DNA from: Candidatus Sumerlaeota bacterium | GTDB lineage: Bacteria; Sumerlaeota; Sumerlaeia; JADFCT01 | DNA length: 25,277 bases | Assembly: GCA_026398575.1 (NCBI GenBank) | Contig: JAPLSP010000478.1 | Location: 1 to 25,277 of the forward strand | Direction of reading: 5' to 3' | Shown: piece by piece, positions 15,709 through 24,690 of the stretch | Position numbering within the stretch: the stretch's first letter is position 1 | Layout of the letters: each line of letters opens with the position of its first letter | Notes under the pieces: model-generated | Told to the model about the DNA's origin: nothing | The model's input: only the letters and a program-made list of their open reading frames with translations | Databases searched by the model: none | Program-made: the position numbers and the translations under genes

Positions 15709-15766
15709 TTCCTGCGAATCATGCCCAAATGAATCTGCAGGATATAAGGGAATAATCTGGAAGCAG
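15709..15766. repeat. Dispersed hairpin motif F, copy 2 (between convergent genes)
   Basis: This is the second copy of the motif at 11802-11861, starting ATTCCTGCGAATCATGC and ending TCTGGAAGCAG. The hairpin TCCTGC/GCAGGA with inner GAATCAT/ATGAATC (one mismatch, one bulged T) is better paired here than in copy 1. It fills the space between the C45 stop and the stop of the convergent repeat-protein gene, so it may serve as a terminator. It has no downstream T-run on either strand. Confidence 0.6.
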
Positions 15767-15770
15767 CGCG

Positions 15771-17609
15771 TTAATACCCGCGCAAGTAGATGGCGATCAA
15801 ATCGGCGATATCCACGCGCGTATCCATGTTGACATCCGCCGCGAATAATTCTTCGGGCGTCAGGGCGACCTTGCCGAGGAGATAGTCACGCAGGCGCACG
15901 GCGGGGATGGTCGTCCTGAAAAGATACATCGGCCCGGGCATGTCTCCTTGCGGGCGATGCGCCACCACTTGCCAGAGATATGAATCGCCCAGCGTCAGGG
16001 CGGACACGGGGCGGAATTCCGTTTGCGCGATGTTTTGCGCGACCAGTGACAGCGGCTCTGTGGTCCCTAAGTAAACATCGTAACCGGTAGCCGAGGGCGA
16101 GGCATCCCAGCGCAGCGTGACATCCACCCACGCGAAGCCGCCGTCTCGCGGAAAGGGCTGCACCAAGCCCAGGTTGACCGGCGGAATCTGATTGAGGGAT
16201 AGATTATATGCGCCCGTGATGTCCTGTCCATAACCGGAGCAGACAATTGTATAGGTTCCCGTTTTTTTGAGTTTGTAATTGGATATCTGCGCGGTGGGGT
16301 CCCCCCAACCTCCTGTTTCCCAAATGCCGTCAGGATCATATAAGTCAATTAGCGGATTGAAATAGATGTTAAAGCTTCGGCTCATTGTGATGATGACGGT
16401 GTCGCTGGATCGAGCGGTGAATCGGAATGAATCCGCATCGCTTACAGTTCCGATTTGGCCTGATAGAATTTGGCCAGGCAAGATTTCACCGCCGTCCAAA
16501 TCCTTCCAGCTGAGGGCTGCGCCTGGAATTTTGGACAGCGATATGGCATAATCGCCAGTGGTGTTCTGACCATAAGCAGAGCAAACAATCGTATATATCC
16601 CCGTCTTTTGCAGTTTATGATTGGAAACCTGCGCGGCGGGATCGCCCCAATATCCTGTTTCGCGGATGCCGTCAGGATCATATACGTCAAATTGCGGATT
16701 GAAATAAATGTTGGAGACCCAGCTCATCGTGATAATCATGGTTTGGCTGGCAACTCCGTCGAACGTGAATGTGTCCGCGGAAGAGACGACGGATATGGCG
16801 CCTTTCAAGGTTTGACCGCTTAGAATAGCGCCGCAATCAGGATTCCATGCTCCGATAGCGGGCACGGGAATCTGCGTCAGCGTTACGGCATAATCGCCCG
16901 TGGTGTGCTGGCCATAAGCAGAGCAGACAATCGTATATATCCCCGTCTTTTGCAGTTTGTGATTGGAAACCTGCGCGGCGGGATCGCCCCAATATCCTGT
17001 TTCGCGGATGCCGTCAGGATCATATACGTCAAATTGGGGATTGAAATAATTGTTGGAGACCCAGCTCATCGTGATGATGACGGTTTGGCTGGCGACTCCG
17101 TCGAATGTGAATGTGTCCGCAGAAGAAACAGTGGATATGGAGCCCAGCATGGTTTGACCGCCCAGAATCGCGCCGCAATCAGGATTCCATGCTCCGATAG
17201 CGGGCACTGGAATCTGCGTCAGCGTTACGGCATAGTCGCCTGTGGCGTTCTGACCGTTCTCTGAACAAACAATAGTATAGATCCCTGTTTTCTTAAGCTT
17301 ATAATTGGAAATCTGCGCGGCAGGATCGCCCCAGTACCCGGTTTCCCGAATACCGTCTGGATCATACAGGTCAAATTGCGGGTTGAAAAATATGTTTGAT
17401 ACTCTGCTCATCGTGATGATAATGGTTTGACCGGCGACGCCGTCGAAGGTGAACGTGTCCGTCTGCGTGACTACGGCAATGGCGCCTGTCCGGGTTTCGC
17501 CCGGACGGATGACGCCATAGTTCACGGCATGCGCGGTCCATGGAATCGAAAGCATCACGAATGCCGTCATGGTAATACAGATCAGCATTCTGCGCGGGTA
17601 GTTCGTCAT
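15771..17609 (-). CDS. Secreted repeat protein: four PPC-like domains, Fn3-like domain, dockerin-like tail
   Basis: A 612-aa protein from the ATG at 17609, with GGGAG 8 nt upstream. The signal peptide ends TAHA at about residue 28. Four beta-sandwich repeats of about 114 aa follow (about 29-480), resembling pre-peptidase C-terminal (PPC) domains. Each has a sequence like ADTFTFDGVASQTVIITM, then FNPQFDVYDPDG, and LQKTGIYTIVCSAYGQ with TGDYAVTL. A fibronectin-III-like domain (TLRWDASPSATGYDVYLGT) comes next. The end, DYLLGKVALTPEELFAADVNMDTRVDIADLIAIYLRGY in two halves, is dockerin-like, with one good calcium loop (DVNMDTRVDIADLI) and a degenerate first half. No catalytic domain is present. 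It is probably a surface or matrix adhesin/scaffold partner. It is a tandem paralogue of the next gene upstream. Confidence 0.85.
   Translation of the reverse strand: MTNYPRRMLICITMTAFVMLSIPWTAHAVNYGVIRPGETRTGAIAVVTQTDTFTFDGVAGQTIIITMSRVSNIFFNPQFDLYDPDGIRETGYWGDPAAQISNYKLKKTGIYTIVCSENGQNATGDYAVTLTQIPVPAIGAWNPDCGAILGGQTMLGSISTVSSADTFTFDGVASQTVIITMSWVSNNYFNPQFDVYDPDGIRETGYWGDPAAQVSNHKLQKTGIYTIVCSAYGQHTTGDYAVTLTQIPVPAIGAWNPDCGAILSGQTLKGAISVVSSADTFTFDGVASQTMIITMSWVSNIYFNPQFDVYDPDGIRETGYWGDPAAQVSNHKLQKTGIYTIVCSAYGQNTTGDYAISLSKIPGAALSWKDLDGGEILPGQILSGQIGTVSDADSFRFTARSSDTVIITMSRSFNIYFNPLIDLYDPDGIWETGGWGDPTAQISNYKLKKTGTYTIVCSGYGQDITGAYNLSLNQIPPVNLGLVQPFPRDGGFAWVDVTLRWDASPSATGYDVYLGTTEPLSLVAQNIAQTEFRPVSALTLGDSYLWQVVAHRPQGDMPGPMYLFRTTIPAVRLRDYLLGKVALTPEELFAADVNMDTRVDIADLIAIYLRGY
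16546..17229 (-). repeat. 342-bp near-identical internal coding repeats
   Basis: Two consecutive domain repeats of the gene are nearly identical at DNA level with a period of 342 bp (114 codons). Matching blocks start at 16591 and 16933, and at 16831 and 17173. The outer repeats of the gene are more diverged. Such similarity implies recent duplication or gene conversion. Confidence 0.85.
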
Positions 17610-17698
17610 AAGTCTCACTCCCAACTCCTGGTGGATTTTTCATCAACTCCTTACAAAACAAAACAAACGAGGCTATGCGCCACATTAGAAACAGCGCG

Positions 17699-19201
17699 CT
17701 AATACCCTCGTAGATACATGGCGATCAGATCGGCGATATCCACGCGCCCATCCATGTTGACATCCGCCGCTGACATCTCTTCGGGCGTCAGGGCGATCTT
17801 GCCGAGGAGGTAGTCGCCCAGACGCACGCGAGTCATGCCCGTTCTGAAGAGATACATCGGTCCGCGCATGTCCCCTTGCGGGCGGCGCGCCACGACATAC
17901 CAGAGATATGAAGAGTAAGCCGACAATTCCGAAGCGGGGCGGAACGACGTACCTGTGATGCTTTGGGCGACGAGCGGTAGCGGTTCACGGGTTCCAAGAT
18001 AAACATCGTAGCTGGTGGCTGCGGGCGTGGCATCCCAGCTCAGCGCGTCATTCCCCCGCGCGAGGCCGCCGTCAGCAGGCACAGGCCTTACCAACCCAAG
18101 GTCGGTCGGTGGAATCTGGTTAAGGGAAAGATTGTATGTGCCCGTGGTGGTCTGTCCAGTCTTCGAACAGACAATCGTATAGGTACCCGTTTTTTCAAGC
18201 TTATAGTCGGAAATTTGCGCAGAGGGATAGAGCCATGCCCTAGCTACGTCATAGCCGACCGGATCATAGAGATTGATTTGGGGCGCCAGAGTATTCTCAG
18301 ACGTATTGGTCATCGTGATATTCACCGTGGCGTTGGACTGGGCAGTGAATCGAAAGGAATCAGCTTCTGTGATGACTCCGATTGCGCCCTGCAGCGTCTG
18401 GCCCGGAAGAATCTCACCACCGTCAAGGTCGCCCCAACCCAGCGCGGCTCCGGGGATTTTTGACAGCGTCAGCATGTATCCGCCCGTTGTGTCCTGGGTC
18501 TCCGCCGAACAGACAATGGTATAGGTTCCTGTTTTCTTCAGATGATGGTTTTCGATCTGCGCATCGGGATATAGGAATGCGTAGGTTTCCATGACGCCCT
18601 CCGGATCGTATAGATCAATTCGGGGACAGATATCGCCGACGCCCGGAATGCGGGTCATTGTGATTATGACGCTATGGCTGGCGACACCATCGAAGGTGAA
18701 TGTGTCTGCGGACGTGATGGTGGTAATCTCGCCTTGCCGGCTTTGGCCGCTGACTATCGCCCCGCAGTCGGGGTTCCACGTTCCGATTATGGGCACGGGA
18801 ATTTGCGTCAACGTCAAAGCGTATGCGCCCGTTTCAGTCTGGGTACAATCGGAACAGAGAATAGTATACATGCCAGTCTTGCGCAGCTGATAGTTCCAAA
18901 TTTGCGCGGTAGGATACAAGTAATCCCCCATTTCCAATGCCCCATCCGGATCGTAAAGTTTGATCCAAGGGCAGATATCGCCATTCCCCAAGATACGCGT
19001 CATGGTGATAATGATGCCTTGGCTGGCAACCCCGTCGAAGGTGAATGTGTCTGTTTGCGTGACAGATGAAATATCGCCCGATCTTGTTTCGCCAGGCCGG
19101 ATGGCGCCATAGTTCACAGCGCGCGCGGTCCATGGAATCGCCAGAATCACTAATGCTATCAGGAAAATGTGGATGGCTGTCCTGTGCGGGCAGGTCGTCA
19201 T
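17699..19201 (-). CDS. Secreted repeat protein: three PPC-like domains, Fn3-like domain, dockerin-like tail
   Basis: A 500-aa paralogue of the gene at 15771-17609, sharing its order of domains and even the leader GGGAGYGAG 8 nt before the ATG. The signal peptide ends TARA near residue 28. It has three rather than four PPC-like repeats (about 29-370). Conserved blocks are TDTFTFDGVAS, IKLYDPDG or IDLYDPEG, and KTGTYTIVCS. These repeats are more diverged from each other than in the paralogue. The Fn3-like domain (ATPAATSYDVYLGTREP) and tail (LGDYLLGKIALTPEEMSAADVNMDGRVDIADLIAMYLRGY in two halves) follow. The dockerin-like calcium loop is intact in the second half only. The two genes are 89 bp apart and point the same way, so they are likely co-transcribed. 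The partner cohesin, if any, is not in the window. Confidence 0.85.
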   Translation of the reverse strand: MTTCPHRTAIHIFLIALVILAIPWTARAVNYGAIRPGETRSGDISSVTQTDTFTFDGVASQGIIITMTRILGNGDICPWIKLYDPDGALEMGDYLYPTAQIWNYQLRKTGMYTILCSDCTQTETGAYALTLTQIPVPIIGTWNPDCGAIVSGQSRQGEITTITSADTFTFDGVASHSVIITMTRIPGVGDICPRIDLYDPEGVMETYAFLYPDAQIENHHLKKTGTYTIVCSAETQDTTGGYMLTLSKIPGAALGWGDLDGGEILPGQTLQGAIGVITEADSFRFTAQSNATVNITMTNTSENTLAPQINLYDPVGYDVARAWLYPSAQISDYKLEKTGTYTIVCSKTGQTTTGTYNLSLNQIPPTDLGLVRPVPADGGLARGNDALSWDATPAATSYDVYLGTREPLPLVAQSITGTSFRPASELSAYSSYLWYVVARRPQGDMRGPMYLFRTGMTRVRLGDYLLGKIALTPEEMSAADVNMDGRVDIADLIAMYLRGY

Positions 19202-19305
19202 AAAGCTCGCTCCCAAGTCTTGAAAGTGCGCACTGCGCTGTCAAGCCCATTGTTGGAACGGCGGGGGCAAGGGCAAGGATATATCCCGATATATGCTTTG
19301 GCGCC

Positions 19306-19383
19306 GCATGGTAGGCCGCTCCGCTCCGTCGGGCGGCCACAACACGCCAAGGCCGTCCGACTGAGCGGAGCGGCCTACCATGC
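19306..19383. repeat. Long palindrome A3 (GTAG-type), 31/33 bp stem
   Basis: The arms at 19306-19338 and 19351-19383 match at 31 of 33 positions around a 12-nt loop. The left arm, including the flank GCGCCGCATGGTAGG, is almost identical to A2 at 11943. The G opposite T near the loop is kept. The right flank lacks the closing GGCGCC seen in A2. It lies between the propeller gene stop (19397) and the start of the downstream repeat-protein gene. Confidence 0.9.
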
Positions 19384-19396
19384 GTGCAGTTTTCCA

Positions 19397-20917
19397 TCAA
19401 GGTAAGACCAAACGATAGCTCACCATGGCGATGAATTTGCTGTCGGGGGACCATGAGGGGACGTTGATGGTTCCTTGTCCGCCGAAGAGGGTGGCGAGGG
19501 GTTTGGGTTTTCCTCCCGTCATCGGCATGATGCGCAAGACTACGTCTTTGTTGGCGGGGTGCCCCTGCACGCTTTTATCAAACGAGAGGAAGACGAGTGA
19601 TATGCCGTCGGGAGAAGGGTGCGGGAACCAATCGGCGTAGTCGGGGTCGGTGGTGACTTGTTCTTGTTGCGAGCCGTCGGCGTTCATACGCCAGATTTTC
19701 ATCAGGCCGGTTCGCTCGGAGTTCCAGTAGATTTGTTTTCCGTCGGCGGTGTAGTCGGGGCCGTCATCCAGGCCTTCGGCGTCAGTGAGGCGCTTTTCTT
19801 CGCCGCCCTCGACCGGGATCGTATAGACATCGAATTTCTCGTTGCGCTTGGCGCAATAGGCCAGCGTCTTGCCGTCGGGCGACCAGCCGTGCCAGTATGA
19901 AGGCCCCAGCGGCGTGACCAGACGTGCGGCGCCGCCGGCGGAGGGGGCGATATAGATTCGCGATCCGAAGCCCTCGTCGCTGGAACTGAGCGCAAGCCAC
20001 TTGCCATCGGGCGACAGGCCGTGATCGTTGTTGCAATGATTGGCGGCGCCGGTGTCGAGACGTTTGGGTTCGCCGCCTTCAACCGGCACTGTGTAAATCA
20101 TGCCTCCCTGATTGATGAGCAGTGTCTTCCCATCGCGCGACCAGTTGGGCGCCTCGAATCTCTGGCGCGCGCGATGGACCATCTTCCGTTCGCCGGTCTC
20201 TACCGCAATAACTTCCAAACTGGTTTCCTGAACCCGCTTCTCGCCTTCTTTGGCGACGCGATTTTTCAGCGCCACATTGGAGAAGATCGCGGTCTCGGAT
20301 GTCTTGGCGTTGTGCGAACTGACCGCGAGGCCGGCATAGACCGGGTCCGGCAGCGCGACCGATACAGCCCCGACCGGCTGAAACGATTCGCCTTTCCGCG
20401 CGACCGAAACCGTGAAGACGTCGCCGTCGCGTTCGAGTTTGACGGTAGCCGGCGCGGTGGTTGGCGTCCGCACGCCATACGTCGTTTCGCCTTTCGCTTT
20501 GCGGTATTGCAGCTCGATCAGACCATCGCCGTGGACGGCCACGTCGCAATAGGGCGAGTCGGGATCAAGGCTCTGCCGGACCATCGCGCAAGCCTTGCGG
20601 TGCTTTTCTTTCCCTTCGCCGATCCACTCGACGTCCATGCTGAAAACCAGATCGCCCGAAAGTTTTCGCCAGACAAACTGGAACGCATCCTCCTTGCCCC
20701 AGATATTCGCGCCGCTGCCCGTGATCCTATACTGGGCCTTGTCAGGAATGAACTCGGCGGCGCCTGGCAGATCAATCGCGCCCACGTCCACAGCGCTTTC
20801 AAACTCGCCCACGCCCACCGCGATGGCGGAGATCGGCATTAGGCTGCACAAGCAAGGGAAGACCGTCCCCAAAATCGCCTTGAGTGTTTTCCCCAACAGC
20901 GCCTCGGATGAAAACAT
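19397..20917 (-). CDS. Secreted TolB-like beta-propeller protein with LamG/DUF1349-like N-terminal domain
   Basis: A 506-aa protein from the ATG at 20917, with AAAGGA 8 nt upstream. The in-frame TTG at 20923 lacks a spaced ribosome-binding site. A hydrophobic segment at about 9-35 is a signal peptide. Residues about 40-220 form a beta-sandwich resembling DUF1349/concanavalin-type folds (FQFVWRKLSGDLVFSMDVEW, YAGLAVSSHN, IFSNVALKN). Residues about 250-500 carry PD40/TolB-type blades: APNWSRDGKTLLINQ, LSPDGKWLALSSS, WSPDGKTLAYCAK, YTADGKQIYWNS, PSPDGISLVFLS and WSPDSKFIAMVS. There are no obvious enzyme residues. Proteins of this type occur next to glycan-degradation genes, where they may bind ligands. 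That is an inference. It stands alone between two long palindromes, A3 and B1. Confidence 0.85.
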   Translation of the reverse strand: MFSSEALLGKTLKAILGTVFPCLCSLMPISAIAVGVGEFESAVDVGAIDLPGAAEFIPDKAQYRITGSGANIWGKEDAFQFVWRKLSGDLVFSMDVEWIGEGKEKHRKACAMVRQSLDPDSPYCDVAVHGDGLIELQYRKAKGETTYGVRTPTTAPATVKLERDGDVFTVSVARKGESFQPVGAVSVALPDPVYAGLAVSSHNAKTSETAIFSNVALKNRVAKEGEKRVQETSLEVIAVETGERKMVHRARQRFEAPNWSRDGKTLLINQGGMIYTVPVEGGEPKRLDTGAANHCNNDHGLSPDGKWLALSSSDEGFGSRIYIAPSAGGAARLVTPLGPSYWHGWSPDGKTLAYCAKRNEKFDVYTIPVEGGEEKRLTDAEGLDDGPDYTADGKQIYWNSERTGLMKIWRMNADGSQQEQVTTDPDYADWFPHPSPDGISLVFLSFDKSVQGHPANKDVVLRIMPMTGGKPKPLATLFGGQGTINVPSWSPDSKFIAMVSYRLVLP

Positions 20918-20971
20918 GAGCAAAGTCCTTTTGTAAGGTTGGGCATGATGCCAATGAACTTAGTGCTCTGA

Positions 20972-21001
20972 GTTATAAATTCAGTGACGTATTTTTGTTG
21001 A
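20972..21001 (-). promoter_or_regulatory. Weak candidate promoter for the propeller gene
   Basis: On the minus strand, TCAACA (20996-21001) and TATAAC (20972-20977, 5/6 to the -10 consensus) are 18 bp apart, about 55 bp before the ATG. The -35 is poor (4/6). Confidence 0.25.
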
Positions 21002-21028
21002 AGGGACGAATGTAATGCGGTCAGATGC

Positions 21029-21135
21029 GGCGCCAGCTTTTGGAGTAAGGTGGCTCGCCGCCGTCGTTGTGGCGTTTCGATGGCCCTGGCGCTAAAAAGA
21101 AGGCGGCGAGCCACCTTACTCCAAAAGCTGGCGCC
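21029..21135. repeat. Long perfect palindrome B1 (GGAG-type), 34-bp arms
   Basis: The arms at 21029-21062 and 21102-21135 are perfectly complementary over 34 bp, with a 39-nt loop. The outer end is GGCGCCAGCTTTTGGAG, followed by TAAGGTGGCTCGCCGCC. The element lies in the 321-bp spacer between the propeller gene and the broken GH95 gene. Apart from it and the candidate promoter I see nothing else in that spacer. An inverted copy lies at 23564. Confidence 0.95.
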
Positions 21136-21238
21136 CCTCCCATCCGCATGAATCCGTTCGTCCTTATATATGAATATCTGTGATGAATTTATGTCATCAT
21201 GTCCGCAAATATGAATAGCAGGCCTTGCGCGCCGTTCA

Positions 21239-23437
21239 TCACCGTTGGATCGAAAGCGATCCATCCAATCGCGCCGATTCGCCCGGCTTCAGATTCAGAT
21301 CAATCACCTTCTGCCCGTAACGCGCCTTGCACGTTGTTCCCGTGATGCTGCGGATCGTGGCGCCGGTCAATTTGCCGTCCTTCCATTGTTCATCCACCTC
21401 GAATCCGCCGCGCGCGCGCAGGCCTTTGATCGAACCGGCGGGCCATGCCTTGGGCAATGCCGGCAGCAGTTCGATCTCGCCTGCGTGCGATTGCATCAGC
21501 ATCTCGCAAAAGCCGGCGGCGATGCCGAAGTTGCCGTCCATCTGCATCGGCGGATGAACGCCAAGCAGGTTGGGAAGCGTGTTATATTGCAGCAGATTAT
21601 GAATCATCTCGTAAGCGTGGTCGCCGTCATGCAGGCGCGCCCACAGGTTGCAGCGCCACGCCCAGGCCCATTCGCGGCGGCTGTCGCCCGACGTGCCGCG
21701 CGCCGCGAGCGAGATGGCGGCGGCCTTGGCCCAATCCGGCGTCTTCGAGACGGATATCCAGCTGCCCGGAAAGACGGCGAACAGGTGCGAGGTGTGGCGG
21801 TGCTGATCCTTGGGGTCATCCCGGTCCGTCATCCATTCCATCAGCTGTCCCCATTTGCCGACCTGCGGCTTGACCAGTTTTTCACGCATCGCCGCCACCT
21901 TGTCGCGATAGGCTTTGTCTACTCCGAGGATATCGGCGGCGGCGACATAGTCATTGAATAATTCCCAGATCAGCTGTTGATCGTGCGAGACGCCGTCCTC
22001 GCGCGGGCCGTGCTCGGGCGACCAGCCGTTCGGGACCACCAGCCGCCCGTCCGGCAGCGCCTTCAGGCAATCCTCCCAGAATTCGCAGGTTTACTTCAGG
22101 ATCGGATAGGCCTGTTTTTTCAGGAAGTCTTTGTCGCCCGTGAAGGCGTAGTGCTCCCAGAAGTGCAGGCAATACCATGCGTTGCTGGGATTGTTCCACT
22201 GCCACCCCATCCCGCCGGTGATGTTGTGTGAGGTGCGGACGGTCCAGCCGCGCTTCGGCGTGAAGCCCTTGCCTAAATCCTTCGCCGCCAGGGTCAGCTT
22301 CGTCCACGACTCGCGCTGGCTCGAAATCAGGTTAAGAAGCGGCTCATGGCATTCGGAGAGATTCGCCGGCTCGGCGGGCCAGTAGTTCATCTGAATGTTG
22401 ATGTTCGTGTGATAGTCCGACGACCAGGGCGGCGTGTTGCTGTCGTTCCAAAGCCCTTGCAGATTCGCCGGCAGCGCGTCGCGCGAGCAGGAGATGACCA
22501 GGTAGCGGCCCATTTGAAAGAGCATGTTCTCCAATCCGGGATCGCCGCCTTCCGTTCCCGCGCGCTTGAGGCGCTCGTCGGTGGGCATCGCGCGCCGGTC
22601 GGCGGGCGCCTCGCCCAAGTTCAACTGCACACGGTTGAAGAGCGACTGGAAGTCCTTGATGTGCGCGGTTTTGAGCGCGTCATAGGATTGCGCGGAGGCT
22701 TTTTGAATCTGCTGGCTGACTCGCGCGTGCGGCGGCTCGCCATGCCAGTTTTTGCCGCCGTCCATCACATAATCAGTCCCAGCCGCGAGGATCAGCGTCA
22801 GACTGTCGCATCCGGAAAACTCGATCTTCCCCTGCGCGGGCTTGAGCGAGCCGCCCTGGTTCACTGCCAGCAGTTGCGATTCATACTTCATCCCATTGCT
22901 GAGTTCGCCGGCAGCGGTCATGCGATTGGCATCCGCTGCGAGGGTCGCCTTATGCATGTCCGCCAGCTCAACCGAACCCGTGTACGAACCGGACTTATCG
23001 GCAGTCAGACGAATCACAAGGACTTGGTCCGGATGGCTGCAAAAATATTCGCGCTGATATTTGACGCCGCCGGATTGATAGGTAGTCCGCGCCACCGCTT
23101 CGCCGATATTCAGTTCGCGGCGATACTGCTCGGCGGTCGCATGCGACGGCAAATCAATAAACACATCGCCGAAAGCCTGATAGGCGCCCATCTTCTTGTA
23201 GTCGCCCGACGGATTCTCGTCGCCGGTCCAGAGGCTGTCTTCGTTGAACTGAATGCGATCCCTGGCCGGCGCGCCAAAGACCATCCCGCCCATCCGCCCA
23301 TTGCCGAGGGGCAGCGCCTCGGCGCTCCATTTTTGCGCTGGCTTGCTGTACCAGAGCGTCAAGTCCTGTGCGTAGGCGGCGCATGCGGCAAAGCAAATCC
23401 ACAGCAATGCCACTGTCCGAAACACTGCAATTTTCAT
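21239..23437 (-). pseudogene. GH95 alpha-L-fucosidase gene interrupted by one in-frame TAA
   Basis: From the ATG at 23437 (GGAG 8 nt upstream) a signal peptide to about residue 24 (AAYAQ) leads into a GH95 protein of 732 codons in all. The beta-sandwich domain has WYSKPAQKWSAEALPLGNGRMG in two parts and FNEDSLWTG. The (alpha/alpha)6 barrel has NLQGLWND and HTNINIQMNYWPAE (N345, N347). Codon 449 is TAA (22091-22093), and the same frame continues TCEFWEDCLKALPDGRLVVP, then WSPEHG (E475) and QMDGNFGIAAG (D634). In characterised GH95 enzymes the Asn pair, a Glu and the DGNFG Asp build the active site. The stop therefore separates essential residues, and neither half should work. GAA to TAA would be the simplest change. 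A sequencing error is possible, because the downstream half looks undamaged. The family removes alpha-1,2-linked fucose (or related galactose) from glycans. Confidence 0.88.
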
Positions 23438-23563
23438 TTTGATCGCTCCAATTCTATCAGCTTTCATAGCAAGCATCCTTTACGCGGCTTTGGGATATTT
23501 CTTGTGTTTTCTCATTGCGGACGATTCGCGACGCAGCGAACAACATGAAATGCGATAAGGAAC

Positions 23564-23657
23564 AGCGCCAGCTTTTGGAGTAAGGTGGCTTGCCGCCTTC
23601 TTTTTTGCGCCAAGGCTATTGAAACGCCAAAAAGAAAGCGGCAAGCCACCTTACTTC
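23564..23657. repeat. Long palindrome B2, inverted copy of B1 with one end missing
   Basis: The stem GTAAGGTGGCTTGCCGC (from 23580) pairs with GCGGCAAGCCACCTTAC (ending 23654), extended by T-rich/A-rich strands with a few mismatches. Its whole sequence, including the loop GCGCCAAGGCTATTGAAACG, aligns with the reverse complement of B1. The C-G pair in the B1 stem is T-A here, a paired change. The right end lacks the CCAAAAGCTGGCGCC present in B1. It lies in the 281-bp spacer upstream of the GH95 gene, which holds nothing else I can support. Confidence 0.85.
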
Positions 23658-23718
23658 CATGAGAAGGTCATGTCAAGAGGAGACGTGGCGACTTCCGCTT
23701 TTTTCTGTTCCGCCCACC

Positions 23719-24690
23719 TTATCCGTTTCGTGTTGCTTCCATCCGCGCTCGTTGTTGGCGCGCTCTTGGCGCCGGCGCACATTGGGATCCGAAACTTTCT
23801 GGCGCTGCAATCTCCAAATCGAATTTGTCATGGACGCCGAGGGCGTTATGGACAATGTCTGAGTAAGGAACGCAGTCGCCCGCCTTCGTAATGTGCAATT
23901 GCTTGTCCACCTCGCCCGATTGGTCGCGCCGCGGCGTCAGGCCGAAATACACGCCCACGGCGCGGCTCTTGACGAATCGCTTCGGATCCTCCAACTTCAA
24001 CACATAGGCCAATGCCGTGATTTCGCCGACGCCGGCCACCGAACGCAGCCAGCGCGTTTCCGGGTATTTCTTATCGCACAGCGACACGATCTTCCGGTCC
24101 AAGCGCCGGATTTTCTCCGTCAGGATCTCGATGGTGTCGAGGATCGAATCCAGAGCCGGCTTCAAGGTCTCCGGCATATCCAGACGCGCTTGGCGCGCGA
24201 ACGATTCGGATGAACACTTGGCGAACCGTTCCCCAAACGACTTGACGATGCCGCGCGCATGGTTGATCAATTTCGTGCGGCTCTCAACCAATACATCGCG
24301 GCATTTGAGCATGGCCATGTCCGTCTGCGCTTCCACGCCGCGGTGCTGGATCGGGCTCAGCAGCTTCGGATCGGCCCGCCCCAGACGCGCCAGAGTTTCC
24401 GCGTCGCGATCATCATTCTTATTATCGCTGTAGCTGATCAACCGGGTCTTGCGCGGATTGCCCACGATCACCTCGTGCTTGCAGCCCGACACCGCGCGGC
24501 TGACCCACGGCGAATGCGTCCCGGCCTCGATCACGACGCGCGAGAGCCCCTGGACGCCGAAAAACTTTTCCATCTCCCTCCGCGTCATGCCTACTTTCCC
24601 TTTACGCTCCACATTCCCTTCGGCGCTTAAAATGCAAAAGCGCGAAAATTTGTCTCCCAAATCCACCCCGATCGTCTGTAAACTACTCAT
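23719..24690 (-). pseudogene. IS110-family transposase, 3' part decayed by frameshifts
   Basis: From the ATG at 24690 the first about 272 residues are a good IS110 transposase. The RuvC-like DEDD domain has GVDLGDKFS (D10), VVIEAGTHSPW (E55), and KNDDRDAETLARL (D93, D96). A helical middle follows. The Transposase_20 part has LRSVAGVGEITALAYVL and a Ser in RRDQSGEVDKQLHITKAGD (S258), at the place of the family's catalytic serine. After GD272 (about 23874) the family continuation RLRSLL is found only in a shifted frame. HNALGVHDKFDLE is back in the first frame, and GAKSANNERGW-like sequence is shifted again. The C-terminal end of the serine domain is therefore destroyed and the enzyme is probably inactive. 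IS110 enzymes normally recombine DNA guided by a bridge RNA encoded in the element. Confidence 0.88.

Noticed and set aside
22091..22093. TAA recoded as a sense codon in the GH95 gene
   Set aside because: TAA serves as the normal stop of other genes in the window (for example at 52-54 and at the end of the C45 gene). No recoding signal is seen.
22346..23548. 400-aa plus-strand open frame
   Set aside because: It is antisense to the GH95 gene and has no recognisable domain.
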